Shown: positions 29,101 to 36,917, numbered from the stretch's first letter. The stretch: DNA of 64,000 nt from an uncultured Aquimarina sp. (GCF_947492965.1 NZ_CANLOZ010000009.1:87862-151861); one strand, 5' to 3'. The notes: a model not told the origin generated them from the sequence alone. Numbers and translations are program-made.

Positions 29101-29359
29101 TAAAAGAAAGATGTAAAAGCAATGTTGCCCACTTCTCTTTCTTATATAATTGATAACGAACAATATTCCCGCAAAAATTAATCATAAAAAAGGCCATAAT
29201 TGCTTCAAACCACCAAGTATTATATATCCAAATCCTTGCTGCTGTTGTTCCATAGCCATCCTCTAAAAATGTACCCACTGCCATAGCAACAGCGAAAATT
29301 ATAAACAGAATTGCCATTAATCTCGTAGAAAATAAAATACTTGCTAATCTCTTTTGCAT
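26198..29359 (-). CDS. ccsBA: Cytochrome c biogenesis protein CcsBA (fused ResB/CcsA)
   Basis: 1053-residue fusion of the two System II haem-handling proteins. The N-terminal half is ResB/CcsB-like: four membrane helices around a large periplasmic domain. An internal helix at about residues 468-486 follows. The C-terminal half is CcsA-like, with the WWD haem-binding signature (WANESWGRYWGWDPKETW) and conserved histidines in helices near HTSG and HVSI. It exports haem and attaches it to apocytochrome c. The fused form is usual in Bacteroidota. It is divergent from the next gene and unrelated to the glucan locus. Confidence 0.95.
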   Translation of the reverse strand: MQKRLASILFSTRLMAILFIIFAVAMAVGTFLEDGYGTTAARIWIYNTWWFEAIMAFFMINFCGNIVRYQLYKKEKWATLLLHLSFILILLGAFITRYISYEGVMPIREGETTSEFLSERTYLTIFLDGEINGEPRRRPLSEQLELTEATNNHFVINTDYNKQPVTITYKDYITGAEMGLVETEEGDNYLKIVEAGDGSRHEHYLKEGEVSNIHNILVAFNVPTKGAINITYKDDEYYIESPFDGSFLRMADQKQGLVVKDSLQPLMLRSLYQTAGMQFVIPDPVITGIYDVVPIEVKDKGQQDALILDVTTKGETKEVKLLGGKGYANDMQKVSLGGLDMYFSYGSKRLELPFALKLNDFIAEKQPGTQKVYKSFMSKVDIVEENKTPEPYDIYMNHVLDHKGYRFFQASFEPDEKTTILSVSHDYWGTMITYAGYLLLYLGLMLILFTRGSRFKDLEKMLNKVKSKKKNLAILLALVTSSFSFAQEQIDHVNHLQTLPSKAKLDSIIKANAVSKEHAAKFGSIVIQDERGRMKPVNTFSSELLRKLSKKDTYEGLTADQVFVSMLENPFIWYSIPIIEIQRENDSLRKILGVSKSERRVSLIDLVEQDGSYKLDPYLEKASSTSTPSSFEKDFLKTHDKFYLLNQALGGGILRIFPVPNDEGNKWVSVPQLNEYKFTGMDSVYTKQIIPIYIQSLQEARKTGDYSKPEQYIESIKSFQNKFGSEVMPKDEKIQAEIALNKYDIFRTLYRYYGLTSVLFILIIIFGIFFHKNKFVKFLIQVFTGITVLIFMIHTSGLIIRWYVSGHAPWSDAYESMIYVAWATMALGLAFGKKSSLTVAATAFVAAIILFFAHENWTDPAIANLQPVLDSYWVLIHVSIIVASYGPFFVGAILGILSLLLMVLTTKSNKKRMDLTIKEITIINEMALTIGLVMLTIGNFLGGMWANESWGRYWGWDPKETWALVSIMVYAFVIHMRLVPGLRGRWFFNLMSVLAVGSILMTYFGVNFYLKGLHSYASGDQVVTPSAVYYSFIAWAVLGAFSYWRYTIHYKKV

Positions 29360-29492
29360 TGTAACTTTTTTAGCTCGGCAAATTTAATGTTTTTGAAAGG
29401 ATAATTGTATACGATCACATTCCTATTTTGATCCTTTTAACAGAACTATAAAACTTGTCTAATTTTTGAAGGATCTTCCTTATTTTAGCCAA

Positions 29493-30257
29493 ATGATTAC
29501 AATAGTCCTTCTTGGTGCCGGAAACGTGGCTAAACATCTTTATGAAGCCTTTTTGCCGCTAAATTTAGTGAAAGTCATACAATGTTATAACCGAAAAGGA
29601 ATACCTATTCACGAAAACCAAGAAGAAGTTTTCGTAACGGATAATCTGCAGAATTTAAAAAAAGCGGATTTATATATATTAGCCATTAGTGATGACGCGA
29701 TTGTAGAAGTTTCTGATCAACTTCCATTTCAAAATCGGTTAGTTGTACATACTTCTGGCAGTGTTCCCATGAAATTTATGAATGACAAGAATATAAGAGG
29801 TGTTTTCTATCCTTTACAAACATTTAGTGCCACAAAAGAGGTAGATTTCACCAGTATTCCATTTTGTATCGAATCTGAAGAAGAAAATGAGCTTATGCTA
29901 TTAAAAAATGTAGCTTCTCAACTATCAAAAAAAGTTTATGAAATAAGTTCTGATCAGCGAAACACATTACATGTTGCTGCAGTTTTTGTAAATAATTTCA
30001 CCAATTATCTATTTTCTTTGGGAAATGATATATGCAAAGAAAATGATGTTCCGTTTGAAATATTACATCCACTAATTCAAGAGACTGCGAATAAAATAAC
30101 GGAAATGAATCCGGATAATGCTCAAACAGGACCTGCGATACGTAATGATATACAGACCATTAACAGGCATTTAAAGCTCTTAAACAACGACTCTCAAAAA
30201 CAATTATATACCGCGCTTACAGAAGCAATACAAATTAAATATGGAAAAAAGTTATAA
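29493..30257 (+). CDS. Rossmann-fold/DUF2520 dehydrogenase-like protein
   Basis: 254 residues. An N-terminal dinucleotide-binding segment (VLLGAGNVAKHL) begins five residues after the ATG at 29493. An upstream in-frame TTG at 29466 would add a poorly conserved extension, so the ATG is chosen. The C-terminal helical domain (about 130-254, DQRNTLHVAAVFVNNFTNYL) is the DUF2520 domain. Members are related to NADP-dependent reductases of the ketopantoate/F420 type, but the reaction is unknown. Its end overlaps kdsC by 17 bases, a conserved pairing in Flavobacteria as far as I recall. Confidence 0.85.
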   Translation: MITIVLLGAGNVAKHLYEAFLPLNLVKVIQCYNRKGIPIHENQEEVFVTDNLQNLKKADLYILAISDDAIVEVSDQLPFQNRLVVHTSGSVPMKFMNDKNIRGVFYPLQTFSATKEVDFTSIPFCIESEEENELMLLKNVASQLSKKVYEISSDQRNTLHVAAVFVNNFTNYLFSLGNDICKENDVPFEILHPLIQETANKITEMNPDNAQTGPAIRNDIQTINRHLKLLNNDSQKQLYTALTEAIQIKYGKKL

Positions 30258-30765
30258 AGAATATTTACAGCATATTACTACATTTATTTTCGATGTAGAT
30301 GGTGTTCTCACCGATGGAAATGTTATCATCAATACAGAAGGGGAATTATTAAGAACAATGAACGTCAAAGATGGTTATGCATTAAAAGCTGCTGTACGTC
30401 AAGGTTTTAATTTATGTATAATTTCTGGAGGAAAAAATGAAGGGGTTAGAAAAAGACTGGAAGGATTAGAAATCACAGATATTTATTTAGGTGCTCACCA
30501 TAAAATAGAGCAGCTAAAAGAATATATGAACAGAAAAAACATCAAGTTAGAAAATGTATTATATATGGGTGATGATATTCCAGACCTACCTGTTATGGAA
30601 ATGGTAGGACTACCCACATGTCCTCAGGACGCTGTAGCCGAAGTTAAAGAAATTTCGAAATACGTTTCTTTTAAAAAAGGAGGAAAAGGATGCGTTCGAG
30701 ATGTTATCGAACAAGTCCTGAAAGTTCAAGGGAAATGGATCCAAAATTACAATGCAAAAGCTTAG
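30241..30765 (+). CDS. kdsC: 3-deoxy-D-manno-octulosonate 8-phosphate phosphatase, KdsC-like HAD
   Basis: 174 residues, the size of tetrameric C0-type HAD phosphatases. HAD motif I is FDVDGVLTDG, motif II is the ISGG segment, and motif IV is MGDDIPDLPVM, all intact. The enzyme removes phosphate from KDO-8-phosphate in lipopolysaccharide core synthesis. Overlaps the preceding gene by 17 bases. Confidence 0.9.
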   Translation: MEKSYKEYLQHITTFIFDVDGVLTDGNVIINTEGELLRTMNVKDGYALKAAVRQGFNLCIISGGKNEGVRKRLEGLEITDIYLGAHHKIEQLKEYMNRKNIKLENVLYMGDDIPDLPVMEMVGLPTCPQDAVAEVKEISKYVSFKKGGKGCVRDVIEQVLKVQGKWIQNYNAKA

Positions 30766-30898
30766 CCAATAGAATTGAAATTAATAATATTTAGAACTGC
30801 TCAATAAGGCAAGACTATCTATGATTTTAAATTAACCAATAGCATGATGAGTTCTTTTCTGAACCATTGAACCATCGATAATTTAAAAATTTAAAGCT

Positions 30899-31471
30899 GT
30901 GAAATTAGTATTCGCTACTAACAATCTCAATAAATTAAAAGAGGTACAAAAACTATTACCAAATCATATTACGTTAATAGGACTTCCAGAAATTGGATGT
31001 ACCGAAGAAATTCCAGAAACCTCTGATACTATAGAAGGTAATGCCATCCAAAAGGCTACATATGTAAAAAAGAACTACGGATATGATTGTTTTGCCGATG
31101 ATACTGGTTTAGAAATAAAGGCACTAAATGGTGATCCTGGTGTTTACTCTGCGAGATATGCGGGAGCATCTAAAGATGCTGAAGCCAATATGAAGAAAGT
31201 GCTAGAAAATCTAAAAGATAAAGATAATCGTGAAGCACAATTTAAAACGGTAATTTCATTAGTCATTGGTGAAAATATGGATACATTTACTGGTATTTGT
31301 AGAGGAAGTATTATTTCTGAAAAAAAAGGAGTTCATGGTTTTGGGTATGACCCAATTTTTCAACCAAAAGGTTACGACCAAACTTTTGCTGAGCTAACCT
31401 TAAGCGAAAAGAATTTAATTAGTCACAGAGGAAAAGCGATCAAACAACTAGTAGAATTTTTAACTAATTAA
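30899..31471 (+). CDS. rdgB: Non-canonical purine NTP pyrophosphatase (RdgB/HAM1)
   Basis: 190 residues beginning with a GTG codon, chosen because the family signature FATNNLNKLKEV starts four residues later. The middle motifs FADDTGLEIKALNGDPGVYSA and SHRGKA are intact. It hydrolyses dITP and XTP to keep them out of DNA. The stop overlaps the convergent CPBP gene by 4 bases. Confidence 0.94.
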   Translation: MKLVFATNNLNKLKEVQKLLPNHITLIGLPEIGCTEEIPETSDTIEGNAIQKATYVKKNYGYDCFADDTGLEIKALNGDPGVYSARYAGASKDAEANMKKVLENLKDKDNREAQFKTVISLVIGENMDTFTGICRGSIISEKKGVHGFGYDPIFQPKGYDQTFAELTLSEKNLISHRGKAIKQLVEFLTN

Positions 31472-32100
31472 TCTGCTCCGGGAAACGCAAGCATATCCCC
31501 CATGCCAACAGTAAAAAGCCAATTCCCATAGATAGCATGTTCTATGGATACTAGTGTTGTGGATTTTGTTCTTTGATACGTAAATGCAAATAATAAACCA
31601 CCAACAAACGTAAGTAATTGTACTAGAAAACTTCTTAGAAAAATATGCGCTAGTGAAAATAATATGGCGTTAATAAATATGAATAACCATTTGTTCTTTA
31701 ATAACGCTTCGTACCTATCGTAAAAAAAGGTTCTATAGATAATTTCTTGTGGCCATACGGACAAAAACGTATAAATAAATAGAATCATTAACCATAATCC
31801 CGGTTTCTTTAGTAAAACCGAAAATAGTTTATCCGGTGCTATCCAAAATACATAGAGGCTTGTAACAATTATTATAATGGCTAACTTTATGATTGTTTCT
31901 TTCCAAAATGGCTTCCAAGTAAGTTTATTCGGTTTCTTAAGCTTTAAAAGGCCTGATCTCCGAAGATGCAAAAGTATATAGATGAAACCGACAAGCGTGA
32001 TTCCAACTTTTATCAAAATATGATAATCAAATAGAAAACTAATTGGTAGCAAAACAAATAAAAAAAGTAGCTCTAAACCTCTGGCTAAAGTAGATGACAT
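31468..32100 (-). CDS. CPBP family intramembrane glutamic-protease-like protein
   Basis: 210 residues with about six membrane helices. CPBP/Rce1-type motifs are present as PQEIIYRTFF, FSLAHIF and EHAIYGN. In the first motif the usual EExxxR is QExxxR: the first glutamate is replaced by glutamine while the second glutamate and the arginine are kept. Whether it is still a protease is uncertain. No functional partner is evident beside it. Confidence 0.8.
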   Translation of the reverse strand: MSSTLARGLELLFLFVLLPISFLFDYHILIKVGITLVGFIYILLHLRRSGLLKLKKPNKLTWKPFWKETIIKLAIIIIVTSLYVFWIAPDKLFSVLLKKPGLWLMILFIYTFLSVWPQEIIYRTFFYDRYEALLKNKWLFIFINAILFSLAHIFLRSFLVQLLTFVGGLLFAFTYQRTKSTTLVSIEHAIYGNWLFTVGMGDMLAFPGAD

Positions 32101-32159
32101 TATTTCAATTTTGTACTAATTTCAGCATAAAATTCGAAACAACTTATTTTTTAACAAAT

Positions 32160-32292
32160 AAAAAAGCCTCCGGGCAAGAGGCTTTTTTGAAACAAATCAA
32201 ATTTTGGGAAAATATTTAATTACTGAGGGTAATTAAAATTAGTATTCAACAATACTTTAACAACTAAATTTAATTTATATCAATCTTAAACA
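32160..32292 (-). ncRNA. Candidate small RNA 1 (about 130 nt)
   Basis: Bounded by a TATATTTG box (32299-32306) and a terminator (GCCTC at 32166-32170, GAGGC at 32178-32182, then six T on the minus strand). Inside are a 9-bp stem at 32215-32237 and a 6-bp stem at 32241-32256. No start codon opens a sensible frame. The transcription start is inferred about 7 bases after the box. Confidence 0.55.
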
Positions 32293-32298
32293 ACACTT

Positions 32299-32306
32299 CA
32301 AATATA
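32299..32306 (-). promoter_or_regulatory. -7 box of candidate small RNA 1
   Basis: TATATTTG followed by AAGTGTTG on the minus strand. Full match to TAnnTTTG. The same TTTGAAGTGT context recurs at RNA 2. Confidence 0.55.
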
Positions 32307-32358
32307 CAGGATAAGTACATATAAACCTGAAAATAAACGATAAAAAACACTAAAAATG

Positions 32359-32391
32359 TCGATTAAGTGCTTTTTTATATCGATTAAGTGC
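32359..32391. promoter_or_regulatory. Direct repeat, candidate operator upstream of RNA 1
   Basis: TCGATTAAGTGC occurs twice, at 32359-32370 and 32380-32391, exactly 21 bases apart (two helical turns), upstream of the RNA 1 promoter box. Confidence 0.5.
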
Positions 32392-32465
32392 GGTTTTCCA
32401 GTAAATTCGCTATACATTTAGTTTGTTTCCCAATCTTTAGAAAAACATGAAAAGAGTTTATGCAT

Positions 32466-32611
32466 AAAAAAAAGCCTCATGGGGTACGAGGCTTATTGGC
32501 TATTGGGGCGAAATAAATTTGGGGCTAAAAAAGGTAGTTCGATAGGTTCTGAAGAACCTTTTTATAATGGGGTAACATTAAAACTAATTCAATAAAAACT
32601 TTAATTATTTC
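32466..32611 (-). ncRNA. Candidate small RNA 2 (about 145 nt)
   Basis: Bounded by TAAATTTG (32618-32625) and a terminator (GCCTC 32474-32478, GAGGC 32488-32492, then eight T on the minus strand). Contains CCCC patches at 32504-32508, 32521-32524 and 32569-32572 on the minus strand and an internal 7-bp stem (AGGTTCT at 32544-32550 with 32553-32559). Confidence 0.55.
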
Positions 32612-32617
32612 ACACTT

Positions 32618-32625
32618 CAAATTTA
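32618..32625 (-). promoter_or_regulatory. -7 box of candidate small RNA 2
   Basis: TAAATTTG followed by AAGTGTGA on the minus strand. Confidence 0.5.
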
Positions 32626-32676
32626 CGTGATACATCAATATTTAACCGATTATTACATATCAATATTTACTAAAAC

Positions 32677-32702
32677 ATCGATAAAAAACCATTTTTATCG
32701 AT
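32677..32702. promoter_or_regulatory. Perfect palindrome upstream of RNA 2
   Basis: ATCGATAAAAA, four-base centre ACCA, and its exact complement: an 11-bp perfect inverted repeat. It has the size and symmetry of a dimeric repressor or activator site and stands upstream of the RNA 2 promoter. Confidence 0.5.
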
Positions 32703-32787
32703 GAAAGTGATTTTTAGTGTCAAAGAATCAATTTATTCCTATAAAACTTAAAAAAGACTTACGCTCATTTAACTTTGAAATATGTGC

Positions 32788-32970
32788 AAAAAAAAGCCTC
32801 ATTTCTGAGGCTTATAATTTTCAAATTTAACTTTAGGGGGGATTAAATTTGTTGGGGACAAAAAAACGTAACAATCAATTCCAATTTTTCTCTTTCGGTA
32901 TATTTTAATAAATCAATTCTCTTATCTGATATTTCAAAGGTATTTTAAATACTCATATATCACCGAAATG
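32788..32970 (-). ncRNA. Candidate small RNA 3 (about 180 nt)
   Basis: Bounded by TATATTTG (32977-32984) and a terminator (GCCTCA 32796-32801, TGAGGC 32806-32811, then eight T on the minus strand). Carries CCCC and CCCCCC patches near 32836-32856. The only ATG near its 5' end is followed by a stop after two codons. Confidence 0.55.
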
Positions 32971-32976
32971 ATGATT

Positions 32977-32984
32977 CAAATATA
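32977..32984 (-). promoter_or_regulatory. -7 box of candidate small RNA 3
   Basis: TATATTTG on the minus strand. Two TCG(G/A)CAAAAAAC boxes lie just upstream at 32995-33006 and 33015-33026, 20 bases apart. Confidence 0.5.
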
Positions 32985-33141
32985 AAACAAAATATCGGCA
33001 AAAAACAAATATAATCGACAAAAAACATAATTTATTTCGATAATGAATAGAAAAGTAATTTTTATCCTGAAACAAAAAGATTACGTTGCATAAAGTATAT
33101 TAATATCGTAACATTACATTCTTAAATTTTGAATACAATTT

Positions 33142-34623
33142 ATGGACAGTCAGCAAATCAATCCTACCAATCCCCAAAACGAAGAAATTATTGAAAATAA
33201 AGAATTGAATATTTGGGAAGCTTTAATTCCAATTATTGCTTTAGTAGGAATGTTATTCTACAATGTTTACTACGCTTTCGGCGATGATGCATTAAGTGGT
33301 AGTAATCAATTTATTTTACTTTTAGGAGCTGCTGTTGCAGCTATTGTTGGTTTCTTCAATAAAGTATCCTACAAACTGATGATGGAAGAAGTAGCTAGAA
33401 ATGTAAAATCTACTACAGGTGCATTGCTTATTTTGTTAATGGTAGGATCTCTGGCTGGTACATGGCTTATTAGTGGTATTATACCAACAATGATATATTA
33501 TGGTCTACAAATTCTAAGTCCTAGTATATTTTTGGCTGCTTGTGTAGTTATTTGTGCAATTATATCGATCGCTACGGGAAGTTCTTGGACTACTTCAGCA
33601 ACTGTAGGAATCGCTTTAATTGGAATTGGAGATACCTTAGGAATCTCTTTAGGTATGACGGCTGGAGCTGTAATCTCGGGAGCGTATTTTGGTGATAAAA
33701 TGTCTCCTTTATCGGACACTACTAATTTAGCACCAGCCATGGCAGGCGGAGAATTATTTTCTCACATAAAATATATGACCTATACTACGGTTCCAACGGT
33801 TATTGTAACACTTATCGTATTTATTATTATTGGTTTTACTCTAAACACTTCGGGAACTCCAGAGATTGATCAACAGTTACAAGCGATTGACAGTGCTTTT
33901 ACCATTTCGCCATGGTTATTTATTGTTCCTATAATCGTAATAGGTTTAATTATCAAAAAAACGCCACCTCTTATTGCCTTATTAGCAGGAACATTGTTAG
34001 GTGGAATAGCTGCTATCATCGCACAGCCAGAAATCGTTATGAATATCGCTGGTAGTGATACATTAACTTTTAATTCGGCTTATATTGGTGTTATGAAAGC
34101 GATGACCGTAGATACCGCTGTAGAAACTACTAGTAAAGAGTTAAACGATTTATTTACTGCAGGAGGTATGTCGGGTATGCTCGGTACCATTTGGTTAATT
34201 GTTTGTGCTATGGTATTTGGAGGTGTTATGGATGCGATCGGAGCATTAGCAAGAATTAGCAAAGCACTATTAAGTTTATTCGATTCTGTATTTGGTCTTT
34301 TTGCCAGTACTGTAGCTAGTTGTTTAGCTTTAAACCTAACCGCCTCTGATCAATATTTAGCGATTGTGGTTCCTGGTAGAATGTATGCACAGGCATTTAA
34401 AGATAAAGGACTTGCTCCAGAAAATTTAAGTCGAACTTTAGAGGATTCAGGAACTGTAACTTCTGTACTCGTTCCTTGGAATACTTGTGGAGCATATCAA
34501 AGTGGTGTTTTAGGGGTACCTGTTGTTGATTACTTCTTTTATGCCATATTTAATTGGCTAAGTCCTTTTACCACATTACTCTTTGCTGCTTTTAGAATAA
34601 AGATAAAGCAATTAAACAGTTAG
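33142..34623 (+). CDS. nhaC: NhaC family Na+/H+ antiporter
   Basis: 493 residues with about 12 membrane helices. The NhaC signature GAYFGDKMSPLSDTTNLAPA region and the closing TVTSVLVPWNTCGAYQ motif are present. It exchanges sodium or a small organic ion for protons across the inner membrane, which suits a marine cell. It starts directly downstream of the small-RNA-like units, which are transcribed away from it. Confidence 0.93.
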   Translation: MDSQQINPTNPQNEEIIENKELNIWEALIPIIALVGMLFYNVYYAFGDDALSGSNQFILLLGAAVAAIVGFFNKVSYKLMMEEVARNVKSTTGALLILLMVGSLAGTWLISGIIPTMIYYGLQILSPSIFLAACVVICAIISIATGSSWTTSATVGIALIGIGDTLGISLGMTAGAVISGAYFGDKMSPLSDTTNLAPAMAGGELFSHIKYMTYTTVPTVIVTLIVFIIIGFTLNTSGTPEIDQQLQAIDSAFTISPWLFIVPIIVIGLIIKKTPPLIALLAGTLLGGIAAIIAQPEIVMNIAGSDTLTFNSAYIGVMKAMTVDTAVETTSKELNDLFTAGGMSGMLGTIWLIVCAMVFGGVMDAIGALARISKALLSLFDSVFGLFASTVASCLALNLTASDQYLAIVVPGRMYAQAFKDKGLAPENLSRTLEDSGTVTSVLVPWNTCGAYQSGVLGVPVVDYFFYAIFNWLSPFTTLLFAAFRIKIKQLNS

Positions 34624-34643
34624 TTTTATACTAGTAAAATCGT

Positions 34644-34673
34644 GTTTTTTTTGAGTACATGTACCCAAAAAAC
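34644..34673. repeat. Inverted repeat before the subtilase gene
   Basis: TTTTTTG, one mismatch, the palindrome GTACATGTAC, one mismatch, CAAAAAA. T-run is on the wrong side for a plus-strand terminator with a long tail, so it could be a regulator site or a weak terminator of nhaC. Confidence 0.35.
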
Positions 34674-34689
34674 ATAAGGTTGTTGAGTC

Positions 34690-34697
34690 TATTTTTG
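34690..34697 (+). promoter_or_regulatory. Candidate -7 box for the subtilase
   Basis: TATTTTTG, matching TAnnTTTG, 28 bases before the ATG of the subtilase. Confidence 0.45.
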
Positions 34698-34725
34698 CCC
34701 GAAAAATTAACTCAAAAACTTTAAA

Positions 34726-36384
34726 ATGATTTTTTTAAAACAACAAAAAAAGATTGCTAAATGCATTATTGGCTCAATACTTTTATCAAGTATTCTTGCC
34801 TCCTGTGAAAACGAAAACCTTCAGGATGATTTTTTAACAGAACAGCCTTCTAACAAAGTGCTTAGTAAAGAAAAAATCAATCATTTTATTTTAGAAACTA
34901 CAGACCAACAACAAAAGTCTTTTGATTGGAATATGGCTACTGAAGAAGTGCTTTGGAGTGCTATAGTGCATTCTAATTACGAGGTTATGATTGGTTACAA
35001 AAAAGATGGATGGAATGATGATGAAACCAGAGACTATATGTTTAATTACAAGAAAAGTCTTGATAAAGATATCGTAGATATAAAAGACAATATGATTGCT
35101 AATATATTGGAGTCTAACCAAACTTCAACGAAAACACTAAAAGAAGAAGCAATTATAGAAGAAGCAGACAATTTATTAAGTATAACTGCTAAAATTTCAG
35201 ATCTTAAAACTCTAAAAACATTACTTTCCTCTCCTAATTTAAGATATCTAGAACCTATGTATGACATTTATTATAATAGTCATACAGAAGATTATAATGC
35301 TAAAGACAGTGGAGACTTGGGATGCGGAGAAGATAATCCAAGATATGATTTAAGAGTAAATTATGATTACATCAACTTACATCCAGGAGGAAAAATGGGT
35401 TGGAATTTTAAGTACCACAAAATTAAGGAAACTTGGGATTGGGGTGGAATTACCACCAAAGGAACCGGAAAAGGAATAGGAGTTGCAATTCTGGATACTG
35501 GACTAAGCCATAGACAAGAACAACTAATTGATGGTTTTTCTCAAGGGAATCAATACATGTTTAATGAAGGATTGGTTTCTAATCGAATCATTAGATTTTC
35601 CGACCAATATGGTTCTAATGGTTCTTACCGAATTGATGATTGTGGTCACGGAACCGCTTTATCTGGAGTAATAGCATCGCCAAGAGCGAAATATGGTATT
35701 CATGGAGTGGCTTACGGATGTAACTTGTACAACTATAGAGCTAATAGTGATGTATTTATAAACGGAACCAGAGATATTACTGCAGTAGCTAACTCTTTTA
35801 TTTCTGCAGCAAATACTAGTAATGTACGAATTATTAGTATGAGTATGGGTTCTGTAAGCAGATCAAGCAGAATTGCAGATGCAATAGTATATGCGTATAG
35901 AAAAGGAAAATTAATATTCTCTGCCGCAGGAACCATAGAACTAGGAAGCTTTGTTTCTGGTCAATATCCTAATCTTGCTAATATTGTATTTCCAGCAAAT
36001 ATGACCGAATATAACGGAGATGTAGTGTATGGAGTAACAGGAATAAGAACTAACTATACAGCTTGTACCAAATGTGTAAAAGGTAAAAATGTTGATTTTG
36101 CAGTAGTAATGGAACAATTAAATGGTACACAAGCGCTTGCCACTGGAAAAGGTGGATTATACACAACTACTATTGGAGGATCTTCTGTAGCTACAGCAAC
36201 AATGGCTGGAATTGCTGCTTTAGTATGGGGTAAAAATACCACACTTCCTAGAGCTGATTTGGTTCTTGCATTAAAACAAAAATCAGACTACCCATTTAGA
36301 ACCAATCCAATCTTTGGATATGGAAAAGTAAACACCTTAGAAGCATACAAATATTTTGATCTATTTGGTGGATTAGGTTTATAA
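34726..36384 (+). CDS. Subtilisin-like S8 serine protease, lipoprotein
   Basis: 552 residues with a lipoprotein signal (LASC near residue 27), a propeptide-like region to about 190 and an S8 domain. The triad is D257 (VAILDTGLS), H308 (CGHGTALSG) and S487 (in GSSVATATMAG). Two departures are visible: the usual AAGN oxyanion motif reads AAGT (T403), and the proline that normally follows the serine motif is alanine (A491). The triad suggests an active fold, but catalysis may be weak. No T9SS domain. It stands alone between nhaC and a convergent thioesterase. Confidence 0.85.
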   Translation: MIFLKQQKKIAKCIIGSILLSSILASCENENLQDDFLTEQPSNKVLSKEKINHFILETTDQQQKSFDWNMATEEVLWSAIVHSNYEVMIGYKKDGWNDDETRDYMFNYKKSLDKDIVDIKDNMIANILESNQTSTKTLKEEAIIEEADNLLSITAKISDLKTLKTLLSSPNLRYLEPMYDIYYNSHTEDYNAKDSGDLGCGEDNPRYDLRVNYDYINLHPGGKMGWNFKYHKIKETWDWGGITTKGTGKGIGVAILDTGLSHRQEQLIDGFSQGNQYMFNEGLVSNRIIRFSDQYGSNGSYRIDDCGHGTALSGVIASPRAKYGIHGVAYGCNLYNYRANSDVFINGTRDITAVANSFISAANTSNVRIISMSMGSVSRSSRIADAIVYAYRKGKLIFSAAGTIELGSFVSGQYPNLANIVFPANMTEYNGDVVYGVTGIRTNYTACTKCVKGKNVDFAVVMEQLNGTQALATGKGGLYTTTIGGSSVATATMAGIAALVWGKNTTLPRADLVLALKQKSDYPFRTNPIFGYGKVNTLEAYKYFDLFGGLGL

Positions 36385-36394
36385 ACATTATAAT

Positions 36395-36435
36395 ATCAAC
36401 TACCCTTTTGTATAATAATCACGAGGGTAGTTGAT
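36395..36435. terminator. Hairpin between convergent subtilase and thioesterase
   Basis: 12-bp perfect stem (ATCAACTACCCT and complement, 36395-36406 and 36424-36435) with a 17-base loop in the 56-base gap between convergent genes. Position suggests a shared terminator, though T-runs are short. Confidence 0.6.
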
Positions 36436-36440
36436 TCCTA

Positions 36441-36827
36441 CTATACTATTGGTGTTGGTTTTTTATCATTATCGATGGCTACAAACTTAAATAATCCCGA
36501 AACTGCTATCTCTCGGTCATAACTATACATTTCTTCTTTATATATATCGACTTTTACCATACAACTCGTTCTTCCTACCTCCTGAACTTTAGCAACCAAT
36601 TCGATAATGGTACCTTCTGGAATTGGTTTTTCAAAATCTATCTTACCGGTAGAAATGGTAACCACTTTTTTTCTACTAAAACGAGTAGCACAAATAAATG
36701 AAACCTCATCCATAAGCTGCAGCGCAGTTCCTCCGAATAATGTTTCATAATGATTTGTTGTATTTGGAAAAACAGCTTTAAAAATTCTTGTTTCAGATTT
36801 TTGAATCAATTCTTCAATAGTATTCAT
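36441..36827 (-). CDS. Acyl-CoA thioesterase, hotdog fold
   Basis: 128 residues of the YciA/BACH type. The segment NHYETLFGGTALQLMDEVSFICATRFSR holds the conserved Asn/Gly/Asp residues of the hotdog active site, and the KIDFEKPIPEG strand is typical. It hydrolyses short to long acyl-CoA in the cytoplasm. Convergent with the subtilase and divergent from the nitroreductase. Confidence 0.88.
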   Translation of the reverse strand: MNTIEELIQKSETRIFKAVFPNTTNHYETLFGGTALQLMDEVSFICATRFSRKKVVTISTGKIDFEKPIPEGTIIELVAKVQEVGRTSCMVKVDIYKEEMYSYDREIAVSGLFKFVAIDNDKKPTPIV

Positions 36828-36886
36828 ATAATAGTGATATAGTTTTTTCTTATTAGTTTAATCCATAAAGATACCTCTTATAGCTG

Positions 36887-36894
36887 TATCTTTG
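36887..36894 (+). promoter_or_regulatory. -7 box for the nitroreductase
   Basis: TATCTTTG matches TAnnTTTG, 23 bases before the ATG. Confidence 0.5.
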
Positions 36895-36917
36895 CAGCAT
36901 ATTTTTAAAATTCTAGA

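Larger units (their letters stand above)
32101..33141. other. Gene-free kilobase carrying three tandem small-RNA-like units
   Basis: No reading frame with family resemblance is present on either strand. The interval is instead built from three repeats of one layout: TCGA-containing boxes, a minus-strand TAnnTTTG box followed by GAAGTGT in two of three, C-rich patches, and a GCCTC/GAGGC terminator. The separate elements are listed individually. Confidence 0.7.

Noticed and set aside
29466..29492. TTG start for the DUF2520 protein
   Set aside because: The ATG at 29493 places the dinucleotide-binding motif at the expected distance from the N-terminus.
32160..32811. Three GCCTC/GAGGC repeats that could be taken for a CRISPR array
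   Set aside because: Spacing is about 310-320 bases, repeat cores are only hairpin ends with T-runs, and no cas genes are near. They fit terminators.
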